The notes beneath the pieces were generated by a model. The model was not told the origin of the DNA, did no database searches, and saw only the letters and a program-made list of their open reading frames with translations. DNA of 64,000 nucleotides, taken from assembly GCA_000727475.1 (NCBI GenBank), contig KL647327.1, positions 265,011 through 329,010 of the forward strand, given 5' to 3'. Positions within the stretch are counted from its first letter, which is position 1. The number at the start of each line of letters is the position of its first letter. Both the position numbers and the translations under genes were made by a program. Positions 11,501 through 24,920 of this stretch are shown here, piece after piece. This DNA comes from Sarcocystis neurona. Taxonomy: Eukaryota > Apicomplexa > Conoidasida > Eucoccidiorida > Sarcocystidae.

Positions 11501-12467
11501 ACAAAGCAATCGTCTTCCTGGAGAGCCAGCTGGTGAAGCTAGACATTCCTTCTCGTCACCGCCGTCTGCTGCCACCACACCGCACCCGAAAGAAAAATTG
11601 TCCCCTGTGCAGCGTGTTCCCAATGTGAATGTGCCAGGAATCTTGTCCTCGCTGCTGCCTGCCCTGCTGCAGAAAGCTGATGATCGATGTGGTGACGCCG
11701 TAGGGACGGGGATGCGGCAGCGCGCCGATATCCCCGCACAACAACAGCTCTTGCCGCAGGTACAGCAGCGCAAGCAGGAGGTTGTCGACGCCTCAGGCGG
11801 GCACGGCAGCTGGCTAAATGCCAAGGGCGGAAACGAGTGGACTGCTGGGCTGCAGGAAGACTCTGGCCCTCGTGGGATTAGCTGCTACGGAGTAGGCGAA
11901 ACTAGTGCTCCTAGTTGCTTGCGACGTCAAGACTCAGCGGATACACCACTTGCGCTAGAGCTTGTTGAGAACTTCTTGAAAGCACAAGGCCTCAGCGACG
12001 GTTGCTCAAGCTACCCCAGCGAACGTCGTCCTTCACTAACAAATACGTCGCAGGATGGAGGCTGTGGTCGCCACAGTGACAGGTCCGGACGGCAGAGTTC
12101 TGTGGCGGTTGATAGTCAGGGTGTTACAGAGACAAGCGTCCCGCGGAAGGTTTCGGGGACGACGAATAATCTTGGAGAAACTTGTAGCACTTCAGGGACG
12201 GACGATCCGCCTGCAGTGAGTCCCACAGACGACAAGCGGCTGCACATTGTCAAAGACGAACTAGGCAATCTTCATGAATGTTGTGAATTACAACCGCCTT
12301 ATGCCCGCTACAATACTTTGCATGCCTCTCAACAACGTGACCGGTACAGCCTAGAACACCTGGAGACTGTTAAGAAGAAAAACCAACATGAGGAGGAACC
12401 AGTACAACAGATGGAGGCTAGTGGTGTAAACGAAAACAAGGCAGCTGCAGTGTTCGCGGACGTGTGA
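5517..12467 (+). CDS. Giant low-complexity protein, about 2,316 aa, function unknown
   Basis: The frame is open from ATG 5517 (context cacaagATGG, favourable) to the TGA at 12465, apart from 132 unknown codons in the assembly gap at 8418-8813. It is also open upstream of this ATG to about 5433 but has no earlier ATG. The protein is hydrophilic and rich in Ser, Thr, Gly, Ala, Glu and Gln, with short Gln runs (near codon 700 and in the last third) and no membrane segment. The one patch that looks folded is at about residues 633-696 (nt 7414-7605): it runs RPSLGAAGRQLLLDRIRAKY, then a GLYSGVLRKNYNS segment, then SLLHQLAADFGID. I do not recognise the family. A Leu-rich helix pattern (LELVENFLKAQG) and an acidic segment occur near the C-terminus. 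An open frame this long is not expected by chance and no internal intron is needed. It could be a nuclear or cytoskeletal scaffold, but that is a guess. Confidence 0.75.
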   Translation: MDFETASGCCATAGSGSTHGNSNVIREGSTPPGRQAAGMDLPTTCLPEPLRKHENENANKGKYNVISAEGRESGSVGWEQGTLPGARDACNSSEKSDGSGSKNTGYTIRETQRVGRVNDFTEDAARSPFSGISRETPVAVRALKMMRATTPAESSKTPGQRSTGIESAKTVPLGPLAGGETERCAAISSSIVWTEFLNVSIPANVRTYEELFRCCVSPAASASPTSTGKTGSTTGQRKSSTGTEQGNASLSRFETLSTQPSHPRLYADDVADDSSPPLVSAALLTSAPELEQKDEHHHSSVCVGDGETTDEHGAAALEMKTDEAVSLLGQQQQAEHVAAGKTAEKGEDTKTNGLNQGTRGCSRNSGTTNFAGGALGPNMEELKGLSPLHVMKRNVQEYAASGEGDIPASVQLPFPVTTEPGQATQCTFVAQVASGTSGERDGFYRSSEAICRSSVDGARTERRNAGASPKCGGSPAVIRQTSSILSPAPQTEGKTVQFDSTTGDDDAVTRSPTSSAVPATTVQSEVASATVATDETGGGGHTAEAEERLTYAPGSDLAATRCDDAEEAAVMNCENRGTSASNDARRDGTVASGTDATPVASVVLAGTATSGENRMQRGGVVGGDGSTPVGPRGRPSLGAAGRQLLLDRIRAKYHTNVGLYSGVLRKNYNSTISKLPFFTVSLLHQLAADFGIDTNAVLEQQQQQHYDSTRGSSTRHSTETAYPTGGRGARHGTFGGAAQTRGGAAGGGGTLFLRNAAADRRTLTGDSQGSSAYGTTSDKRRGRLHYESLTRRRCTRRATKKSGSTSDGALGSPPGERGESVCASRGARRRSLGLRTNRSSWEPEVVDSSPRRIQHQQQEENFFMGENMRMHGGIRTPEQDTRGHQRKGEKEHEQRNLDEYAGGRVVSRIREDAAPESEAWTEDQAMGAEVSSTSTSGGTIVRARAVAIEKQREEPGQQSSTAHDEPHXXXXXXXXXXXXXXXXXXXXXXXXXXXXXXXXXXXXXXXXXXXXXXXXXXXXXXXXXXXXXXXXXXXXXXXXXXXXXXXXXXXXXXXXXXXXXXXXXXXXXXXXXXXXXXXXXXXXXXXXXXXXXXXXXXXXCNAGSSCTATLELLGSSIDRAPGDTLNQDKWRTVADVPLLVREQGRDQHRLLNALSNIEEGEENEERKPVGDVRILRARSLEGTSLNNKNEHSKWLSGANATNRLPATDSFREYQQQSTVETYGGALSYSRRPPPPGDTAFNLWTREGRVTNAAAVGAAEEKRRNNCPSHATFTSGGSGGVICGSAAGDGDTLRTQTIMKENVSACELPHARYLWSVLFGQLPEGSGRALHSAAAGQELYRTPAGGEKCEEAGVEYRGSSEKYVPHSGTADVSQQLTLMSRDRREMHGTANLHLAIPQPNETLAAISTTAPDASVRGVGERAPLCRGREWMFRMGPANDENSYAQNATEGVSGAFAAVSGSETGVVTARTTDVERLLEADGRALEAEHVRKRLKTEVLWPQTEEELRKTCPVLQSQPAPSSHSTRNYLACVSPPDSSVSRGDRQAIVDERILELLNRRGEEVPQGVGGGGAGGVEFRDAANTCFLQKSSASTFKRGAADGQPLGDRIDCKPFTVTRNASEDAFSASRVRDGEGIQTCREERDEGWRESTHTQQKPPFAVRARNSGTSDREPCPQTEGRISGGGSQRVPFAPLTVDEDACQRYQNGLNSSLLLLQQQEQCRGKLSLAAAPRKQSTPSAYGSGEHSGTLEGYSGNPKSVHKRSLIEPLWSEPVDIKVGPDAPGPLPSPTEPLLEQLTTSCTFGLPSSCRANSSLVGCTAGPSVSALEVKRHPQQLQQHERHRMLLYRNKLTPPAGAKGHTNAALETSGCEPPSHGWLPRVATEGDASKGPHPSYGKRTDPSSPEETTGFKSAARDAWSPAPAAAQNTPFGDLPSDTVPLASLLLSSLFSEETGKMAGSNASASVGSRYTSRVVALLQTLSELQRRLASMQLPPQSPQQQSNRLPGEPAGEARHSFSSPPSAATTPHPKEKLSPVQRVPNVNVPGILSSLLPALLQKADDRCGDAVGTGMRQRADIPAQQQLLPQVQQRKQEVVDASGGHGSWLNAKGGNEWTAGLQEDSGPRGISCYGVGETSAPSCLRRQDSADTPLALELVENFLKAQGLSDGCSSYPSERRPSLTNTSQDGGCGRHSDRSGRQSSVAVDSQGVTETSVPRKVSGTTNNLGETCSTSGTDDPPAVSPTDDKRLHIVKDELGNLHECCELQPPYARYNTLHASQQRDRYSLEHLETVKKKNQHEEEPVQQMEASGVNENKAAAVFADV
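8418..8813. other. Assembly gap of 396 N inside the giant frame
   Basis: All bases are N. The length is a multiple of three and the open frames on both sides agree (ending ...HDEPH before, beginning CNAGSS after), so the gap estimate is compatible with one continuous coding sequence. The missing part may be a triplet repeat, which often breaks assemblies. Confidence 0.98.
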
Positions 12468-12984
12468 AGCGAGACAGCACGACGTGGAAAAGGGCAGAGG
12501 CAGAGCGCAGAAACCTGACGACGCAGGCGTACCAGTGACAGAACCTAAAGGAGTGCTGATACTACTTCTGTGGCAACGTATATGAATAGTGTGCCGTCGC
12601 AGCAGTAGCAGTAATACCGGGGTTGATAACACTGGTATTACAGTTTGAGTTGATACACTAATTCGAACAAGGACGAGTGAAAAGTAGTGCGGTCGCTGTT
12701 TGTGTAGTATGATGGTCAGAGAAGGAGGCGCTTACCGCTGCAAAACTAGAGACAGTGCGTGTTCCACCAGCAATTCCGTAGTCCACGTGGAGTGTATTAC
12801 GGCCTCAGATGACCGAAACGCATGGTTTCTCCAGTCGTTAATCTCAAGCGTACAAAGCATATATTTGAATTAGTGTGGAAACACGATACCCGCGGAGGTC
12901 GTCGCCAGTCGTATTCGGACTGTATCCAGGCATAGCGCTCGTCACAGTGTATTCTGTGCCCGAGCGGATTGCAGGGAACTACCC

Positions 12985-13023
12985 GATATGTTCCTGGTGC
13001 TGCAGCAGCACCAGGAACATATC
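12985..13023. repeat. Near-perfect 39-bp inverted repeat (hairpin)
   Basis: Two exactly complementary 19-base arms (gatatgttcctggtgctgc and its complement) flank a single central base. The repeat lies 0.5 kb downstream of the giant frame. As RNA it could form a stable stem with a small loop. No flanking gene or terminal duplication was seen. Confidence 0.85.
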
Positions 13024-14642
13024 TGTGAGGAAGCACCTTAAGACGTACTCTGCGTACGCGTCTTCACGTGTGCACCGAAATGGTAGTTGAAAGCAAGTTC
13101 TGCGGCAACCATATTGCTTGTCTGTGCACGGGCGGCCGCCGAACAAGAATCCAGGACACGTAGGCATTCACTTCTGCAAATAAACTGTGCGTACGATGTA
13201 GCAACAAAGAATCTTGAAAGAAGACATGGACTGCGATCGTCTTTTGAGCATTTGATACTTGACGGTTGCTCCAGAGTTGGCCTTCGTAGGACGGTCGCGG
13301 AGATTTCCTCCAGAAAAAGTGACAAGCTGTGTGGAGTCGTTGGCAGTCGCTCAGTCGGAGGGCTCATGAGCAAGCCGCTTGAGGTGTGGTGCTTGTTGCC
13401 GATCCGCAGAGTGTAGGGCTGATGATGTTAGAGCAGCTGTAGACAGGAGGTTTAAAGTTCTAATGTCGTTTGTCTTGACTGACATCATGGCATCCAGTTA
13501 ATACGTGACTGCCCGTTTATGTTGAACTGCGTGAGAAGTACGTTGTCCCCACTGATATTTGATCACACTCCTCATACTCTGCACTGCAGTGTGCTTGTGA
13601 CGCGCGCTCAAACTGCGGACGGTGCTGGGATGCTGAATGGAGAGTACGACTTCAAATGGTGTTTCAAAAAGGGTTAAGCACAACGCGCTGGATGGCGTAC
13701 GTTTCAACTTTTTCACCAGCGGACGGGCTGTCATGGAAGAGCTCAATCTCTACTTTTTAAGGTGCGTGAAAAAGTAGTCTTGAATGTGACGACATGCGCA
13801 CGGCGAGCGCCAAGTGTCTACGTATCTTCTCAACGCACACTTTGACGAAGCGTGCTTCAAGTCAAATGCCGCGGTTCTCAATCGGTGGGCGTGCTTTGTC
13901 CTGGCGCCGTCGAAAGACTAAACAAACCACTGGCAGCACTTGCGGTGCTGTAGACAGACGCCTGAACCAAGAAGTCGACAACATGTTCTTAAGTTGTTGG
14001 CCACCGCACCACGTAACCTCGTTGTTGAAGCGATGTATACCGGCGCCGCAAACATATAGACAACAAAGTGTTATACTCTCACTGTTCAGTTTAGCCACTG
14101 TTGGGTTCCGACCTGAAATATGCTAGTTTCCCAGATGTGGAAGACTTGCGTCAAAAAGGATCACCTCTAGTAGCTGACCAGCCGCTACGTTTCACAGCAA
14201 CACCTCCTTGTGTGACTGCGCTTGCAGTTTGGTACCCATGGCAGTTCCGGCGCTCGCCTTTATCATCGTGCCACTCACCGTTGTTTATACGGTAGAATAC
14301 GCTTATGTAGCTAAACTGCTTGAACCTCGCATCCATAGACTACATTGATCGTCGAGGCGGCGTCTGGCTTTGACGCTCAATGTTTTTTACGATAGAAACC
14401 GTTCTACGCAGCCAGCCGGTAGCTGCTTATCACACTACGGTCTCCAGCCAGCTGAGAACTTTTGTGTCCTCTTGCCGTATAAGGTAAAATCTCTCAGTGA
14501 GTGAGGAGGCCAGTAACAAACACGTCACTTCAGTTAACGATGCTCTGCCACCTTTCGTGCTCTTGATATAAAATCCTCGAAGATAAACTTTCTTCAGCGC
14601 AGCAGGGCTTCGACGTGACCCATTCGCTACGACTTATTCGCC

Positions 14643-15047
14643 ATGATTTACTCAGGCTTCGAACAGGCTTTCGGTCCCCTCTGTGTGTCTACACCTCTGC
14701 ACGTCAAGCTCTCAGCGTTGCTACCTGTGGACATGGAAAAATACGCGTACTGGCGTGGTTCAAGAAGCCAGCACACCTTTGCTGGTGACGAGGCCCCTCC
14801 TTCACTTGCTCATTACAGTCCGGGAATCGTGGTTGCCGAACATTCAGAATATGTGCTGGATATGCGCAGTGCCTCATCTCTTGCTGGGGACCTCGAATGC
14901 CTCAAGCCGCTCCTGCTCTGTAGGCATGCTTCCATCACACGCAGAACGCGACAACGGATGTACTCTCATGTTGCTGGGGACAAAAAAGTTGCTCTGACGA
15001 CAATTTCTGGTCTAGACGGTGACGCAGTTCAATATGCGAATCTTTGA
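14643..15047 (+). CDS. Possible small hypothetical protein, 134 aa
   Basis: This ATG-started frame (context ttcgccATGA) encodes a mixed-composition protein with no low-complexity runs, starting MIYSGFEQAFG and ending DAVQYANL before TGA. No signal peptide, membrane segment or known motif is visible. It stands alone in a 4-kb stretch without other genes. It is about the longest open stretch expected by chance in such DNA, so it may be spurious or one exon of an unrecognised gene. Confidence 0.18.
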   Translation: MIYSGFEQAFGPLCVSTPLHVKLSALLPVDMEKYAYWRGSRSQHTFAGDEAPPSLAHYSPGIVVAEHSEYVLDMRSASSLAGDLECLKPLLLCRHASITRRTRQRMYSHVAGDKKVALTTISGLDGDAVQYANL

Positions 15048-16405
15048 GTGCGCAAATTGCACAGAAACATTGTGCCCATTGGATTACGCGGTTTACAACT
15101 TTGCTCTCTGTCTTGACTCAGTAGATCATCTAGAACATCCTTGCAATCCCTTTGCTGTTTTACTGCAAATGTTGTTGAATACTCAATGCATTAAATTCTT
15201 TTTCTGGACGGAGTCCTTGAGGGGACGTAGACCCTTAACCAGCAGCACCGAGACAATCCTCCCGAGACATCTGCGTGACCTGAACTGATTGATAGCTCGA
15301 TGTTTTCTGCAACGATCTCTAATCATGCGAATAAATAAAACGTCCAGTTACTCTCTCCCGAGAACAAGTTTTGTTGTGTCGACTTCAACGTGAGTTAGGC
15401 GGCAGCTGGCTCCCAATTCTCTGGAGAACTCTATAGCAGTGCAGTGAGGGTGACTGGCGAAGAAGGATACGCAAATGTCCTTCAAGCACCTGATGGCAAC
15501 CCGGCGAAGTTGCAGGTCACTAGGCTGTCCAGCTGATAGCCCTAGAAGTTGCCCACTAAAACGAGTGTTTTTCGCCGGAGTTGGAGTCGTTTCGCTGTGT
15601 GCGCCCAGTTGCGTCAGTCTACGTTGACATAAAACTAGATTAACAATGTGCAAGCTGTGCTTCAACGCCTTGAGTGCCTAGACGCTCTGATTTCGCCGGC
15701 ACCCTCAAAGAGCGCAAAAAATGCAATGGACAAATACACCAGCCACATGGTCCGCAGGCGGTTTCTTCTGTAACTGCCACGACACAAGTGATTACCTGCT
15801 TGACAGTTTGTACCTAAAACGCACGCCCTTAGAGTTTACCGTAGGGTACTTTGTACACACGTGTCTCCTTGAATAGAATTTGACCCCTCGAGGCAAATCA
15901 CAGCTTATGCAAAACAGCTGACAAAATGTCCATCGATAGAGAGCAGGGTAGCGCACACCAGCTGACACACATGGTAGCCTTGTGTAATACACCATTCAGC
16001 GTAACTGTCTCTCATATATATATATATATATGCAAAAACCTTGTCGTCTGCTAGTGAGTTCATGTATTTGTATCTAGTGTGTGCAGTTACAGTGCAATGT
16101 TACAACCCTAGCGGCGCAACGTGGCCTGCCTGTTCGTTTACAGGTAGGCATCTCCTCCACCGTCTGAGCTTCTCCTGTAACGAAGCTCGGATGCAAATGG
16201 TGCGTGACCGAGGAACTGGTGCTGCTCATTGCAGTCGTAGACGCGAGGGAAGATATGCGGCTTTTGGTCTTCTCGCCCAACGTAGTTCAGTTGCAGCGTG
16301 TCTTGCTGCACCAGCAGCGAGCCGGTTCCGTAGAACGCTTGTATCAATCACCCTCCGCTGCAACAACTTTAAGCGTTGACTTGTAGAACTTGCCATTTCG
16401 TTGCC

Positions 16406-16453
16406 TTCCCCGCCGGAACCTTTTTCCCCGCCGGAACCTTTTTCCCCGCCGGG
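16406..16453. repeat. 18-bp tandem repeat, about 2.7 copies
   Basis: The unit ttccccgccggaaccttt is repeated almost exactly in this interval. Read on the minus strand it would encode a hexapeptide repeat PAGKKV inside a 64-codon open frame (16369-16563). It lies just 3' of the coiled-coil gene and is more likely a non-coding minisatellite. Confidence 0.8.
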
Positions 16454-16608
16454 TTTGTGCGTAAACCTTTCGTAGGTAAGTTTAGCTCAGCAAATGGCTT
16501 GTGCGACGAATGCATGTTCCAGCGCAACTTGCTGTCTTCGTTTGCTTTCCGCGAAGTGTACACTCTTGCATGTGTGTACTGTACGCACCCCTCTTTTCTT
16601 CGTCTTCA

Positions 16609-18223
16609 CTAACCCCCCCTTTCCGCTCTCCTGGTCTCGTAGCCCAGGTACAGCTCCGGCCTGTTGAGCTTTACATGTGGCCATATGGGCGCCGTCGAAT
16701 CGCCTCTTGTCGTGCTACTTTGCCGGCTGGCTTGAGTCACTTTCGCGCTAAACGCCGCTTGAGGGCGAGCGGCTACCCTGGTTTCTGTGTTTGCATGCGC
16801 AATTGCACCCGCTTTTTGTAAATTGAGGACAGGATTCACGCCGCTGAGGGCGAGTCGCGCAGCCGTGTCGTCGTCCTTCTCCATCTCTACTTCCCGTTCT
16901 GCCGCTGTCACCTCGGCCTCATGTTCCTTCAAATGTGGTTCCAGAAGGGGCGTTCCTGTCGTATAAACGTGGGCTGGCTTTGAGTCAGCATTCGTTTCCT
17001 CCCTGCGTGCGTGAGCCAACACGTTGTGGGCGCGATGGATCGCAGTCCGTACTTGCTAAAACGTCCACAACGACGTGAATTGTAGCTTGGGTCTACAAAT
17101 TTCTCTTCTTCGTACCTCTTCGGCCATATGCGCTTCACCAGCGAGGTTTTGAAGTTCTTTTGTCTCCCCGTAGTCAGTGACATCACTGGTTTTTCCCTCG
17201 ATTTTGCCGACCAGCCTTTCATCCCCTGGTTCCGTTATCAGTCCGCGACCACCTATCTCTGCTGCCTCCTCCTCTTGGTGTTCGACTGCTGCTCTTTTCT
17301 CTTCTCGTTCTGCTTCCGCCTCCTGTTCTGCTACTAGTTCTGCGAGTTTATGCTTCTCCACCTCGAGATTTCGGAGGTCGTCCTCGGCTTGCGCGGCTTC
17401 TTCCTCAAGTTCCCCAATGGTTCGTTCGGCAAAGGCCTTTTGCTGCTCTTCCAGCTGTACGCCTTTTTCTCTAATTTCCTCAAGCTCTTTATCCATCGCA
17501 GCAACATCCTGTGCGACTTACAAAATACCCAAACAGGAGGATGGAAATGGTCACGCGTTGCATTAGCGTACAGCTTCCGCGACATGAACGTCTTTCTCCA
17601 CATTTGCATCCAGAATCGACGCCGCTGCTTGTTTGTCGTGCTCCGCCCTGCGCAGGGCATTTTCACTGATAGTTCTACGGTGGTCAGCCTGGGCGCCCCC
17701 TAGTGCTACTGCCGCTCGAACGCCTTTTGCTGTACGTCATCATGGGTAGTAGTTGAGAGGTCTATTTGTGTTACGGTGTCGACCGGCGTACCCAATTCTC
17801 CTTCAGCAGAACCCTGAAAGGAGAAACTGGAAAGCCGCAAACAAAAAAGCATCAATATTTGCGATTGACTCACCTGGCTTTTGACCACCATTTTCTGCAC
17901 ACTGCAGCAGTGCGGTTCCGGGCAGCAGCTTTCGTGTCGGAAGACCTGCCGGGGCTGCTCCTTGCGAGGTACCGGCGGCTCGTAAAGGACTTCCGGAACT
18001 GTATCACGCGCTGTGGCGCCTGATAAGCATAGGCCGCAACGGCAACGTGGGCAAAGAATCTAAAAGACGTGTAGTAGGCGCATCTGTCGCACTCAGTCGT
18101 TCAGTGACTTGTAGGAGCATTAAGACAGAAACCGTTGTCTTCCGCATCCTGGATCACAATTTCACAATGGCCGCACTCTTCCTGGTGCTGACAAAGAGAA
18201 TAACGTGTAGCGCGTGCATGCAT
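16609..18223 (-). CDS. Coiled-coil protein, about 426 aa, six-exon model
   Basis: The modelled exons, 5' to 3' on the minus strand, are 18223-18109, 18019-17874, 17813-17792, 17729-17572, 17508-17116 and 17055-16609 (TGA stop). The last three joins are well supported: EA/DVAAMDKELEE and HMAEE/QVRTAIHRAHN meet in phase at good splice sites, with introns of only about 60 nt. The N-terminal part is Cys-rich (a CGHC and a CCPEPHCC cluster). The centre, about residues 150-260, is a charged coiled coil rich in Glu, Ala, Lys and Gln. The C-terminus is basic and Pro/Ala-rich, ending ETRRAERGG. The third exon is doubtful: the natural open frame there (GSAEGELGTPVDTVTQ...) runs into a stop, so a 62-nt intron or a frameshift must be assumed. 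The first exon is tentative too. Cysteine clusters and a coiled coil would suit a membrane-skeleton or basal-body protein, but I do not recognise the family. Confidence 0.6.
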
Positions 18224-20745
18224 TTGTAATATCAGAAGGAGTACTCCGGTCCAACGGGATGCCTAAAAGGATGCAGTTTATCCAAAGCCCTACGGTGACA
18301 GCTTTCGCGGTGTACAGACACTCGAGGGTGTGCGACGACCACAACTTGCCCACTCGAGTCAGAGTTTGAAGGAGTGAACGAAATGAATGTTGGGAACGTG
18401 GGGAAACTGTCTAGTATATCGTTTGCTCCCTCCCGCCGCAACATCTGAACTTGCTTGCAGCGTGGTCGAGGACAGAGCTCAAGCATTTGGCACGCACGAG
18501 ATACAACACAATAGGAAGACGCAGAGTACAAAGTGCTCATTAGAGTGCTGTGGTGACACGGACAAGAAAATTGGTTTCGAAACACGCGTGGCCGACAGAC
18601 GAGGAGGGGCGTTACCACACAAACGCAGTAGTAAGGCTTGTGGAGTTCGTAGATGCACGAGCAGCACACGTGCTCCTTGTAAAGGTGGCACGGCGGTCGT
18701 ACAGAACAACATCATTCAAACATGAAACGGACCACTGCTGCATGTTCCTGTGGACCAGTGGTGAGATGCACTGGTAACATTTTAAAGAGTCAGAGGGACA
18801 GATGCGTCAGACGGCGCGGCGCGTGACAGCTATGCACTGAGGAGCACGAAGAGGGGCGGTACGTCGTCGCTGCAGCAGCGCTGTTTTCTGCCTAGGTATC
18901 CTTTCCCTATACTAATTTCACGAACTGGTTGTCGCGGCCCGTACACCACCATATCATATTGTTTTGTGGCACGAGAAGCTGGTGGTCGGTTGTCGCTGCT
19001 TTTCAAAACAAGCCAGCGATGACGCCTGTTTCGGCCATGCAGGCCCGAAACCGTCCCTAGCAGCGGTGGCTTCACGGGAACAGTTAAAATCCTTCCTGAG
19101 CTACGTAGAACGCTGAAGGCACAACCACCAGTGCTTGCAGTCACCGCAACTAGTCATACTGTTTCAGTCGCCCGTCCGCCTATCTCAGTGAGTAGACTTG
19201 GAAGGAAAGTTGTGGCAGTCTCCAAACGTATAGAACGAAAAGACAGGCTATAACTCTCGTCCTTCTGGGGGTGACTTATTTTCATTTTATGTATGTGTAG
19301 TATTGTGACAGGCCGATACACAAGGAATGTGCAACTACTTCTGCTGCGCAGTCCCAATATTCGACGAATAACAAGAACTTTTTGTTGAAGCGCATCCGTA
19401 ACTGGGTACGGTTGCTGGTGGAAATGTCTGGCAGAGGAAAACTGGCTGTCGCCTGCCACTTGCCAGGGGGCGTGATTTCACGGAGTTTCCTATTCGGGAA
19501 TGTGTGCCATTTTTCACTAATTCGCCGCAGGTGTGGACGATGGGCGTACGCGCGCTGCCCCTATTTGCAGTCCAGCAACTGCATGAATCCAACAAATTAT
19601 GATCTAATGAAGGGCTGTGCGCCCTTTGGTGCACCGCAGTTTGGGTCTATCTTCGGCGATGCGACATAGATGGAAAAATATCTCCTCCATTACTTTGTTC
19701 AGTGGTCACTCGCGTAGTATCTTGATTATGAAGGCACGATCGGGTCATTTATATGTACTCCTATTTATTCCAAACCGCCTCAAAGCCTACAAATTTTTTG
19801 CCTGCAGGTGATGTAGCGGAGACAGAAGCAGCATCACGCTTGCACGTAGCAAATTTTCTCAGTACAGTGGAGCAAACGCAGGTCTCTCCCCTTCGACGCA
19901 GTGGCGACACAGCGCAACAATGTCACCTCTTGCGAGTGGCTCAACTTACCTCGAGGAAGTTGCTGTGTATGGTTCCACGAGAGAATACCTTTTGTGAACA
20001 CGCAGCGGCTACCGCTCCAGCCGTCTGTTTTCATTTTGAGCTAAGGAGACGCCCGTCCCTCACAAGGCGCTAACTGTGCGCTAAAGCCAAGCTGCGCAGC
20101 GGGCTGCTGCATTGTATACCCATTGTCATTTCAAAGCGACCGACAGGGGAAGAGTCGTGCGTTATGAGATTTGTGTTAGTCCGTGACACAAAACGTGAAA
20201 GTGCCGGTGTATTCGTCAGTCAGCTCACGAGTAGAAAGAGGCAGAGACTCTGTACTACTGTTGGGGAGAACCCTCTCAACATGCTAGAAGTTGTGGTCGC
20301 GCTCTCTTCCGTTAACGCGTCACGTCACAAGAAGACTTTGGCGCATGCCGCAGAGTTGTTATTGCGGTGATGCCGCTTGGGTGGACAGATAATTCTTGTG
20401 GCCACTGTATCACAGTTTGCTGCGAGACTTTATAGATAGCTTTAACGCAAGAAGGCACAAAATAAGCGCATAGTTATGTTATCCGCTTGATAACACCTCT
20501 TCCTTAGTGTCTTAAAAAAAGCCCGGAAGACACAGAAACGGATTCAAAGGTTGGCAGACGCAGGATTCAATTCTACTGCACTTCAAGAAGCCGATTTTAA
20601 CTTTTGGGGCACTGGATGCGTACGAGGAGACTACTAGGTTGCCGTAGCATCTCTGGCAGGGAGTTTTGCAACCACCGCCTTCCACGTGGACTGGCCGTAG
20701 TACTGAGCAGTGGGATCTGGTCGAAAAACCCTTAAACGTCTCTTT
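18224..20745. other. No confident gene
   Basis: Only short open stretches occur on both strands. A minus-strand 104-codon frame at 18830-19144 is basic and Pro-rich without a recognisable motif. This interval is the 3' flank of the RUVBL1 gene and the 5' flank of the coiled-coil gene. I see no RNA gene or repeat. Confidence 0.4.

Positions 20746-24920
<4,175 letters not shown>

Larger units (their letters stand above)
12468..16608. other. No confident gene
   Basis: Only short open stretches occur. The best is 14643-15047 (+), an ATG-started 134-codon frame with no recognisable domain. A minus-strand stretch at 15348-15665 (105 codons) looks protein-like near its end but has no support. Notable non-coding items are the inverted repeat at 12985-13023, a TA microsatellite at about 16014-16031 and an 18-bp repeat at 16406-16453. 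Confidence 0.4.
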
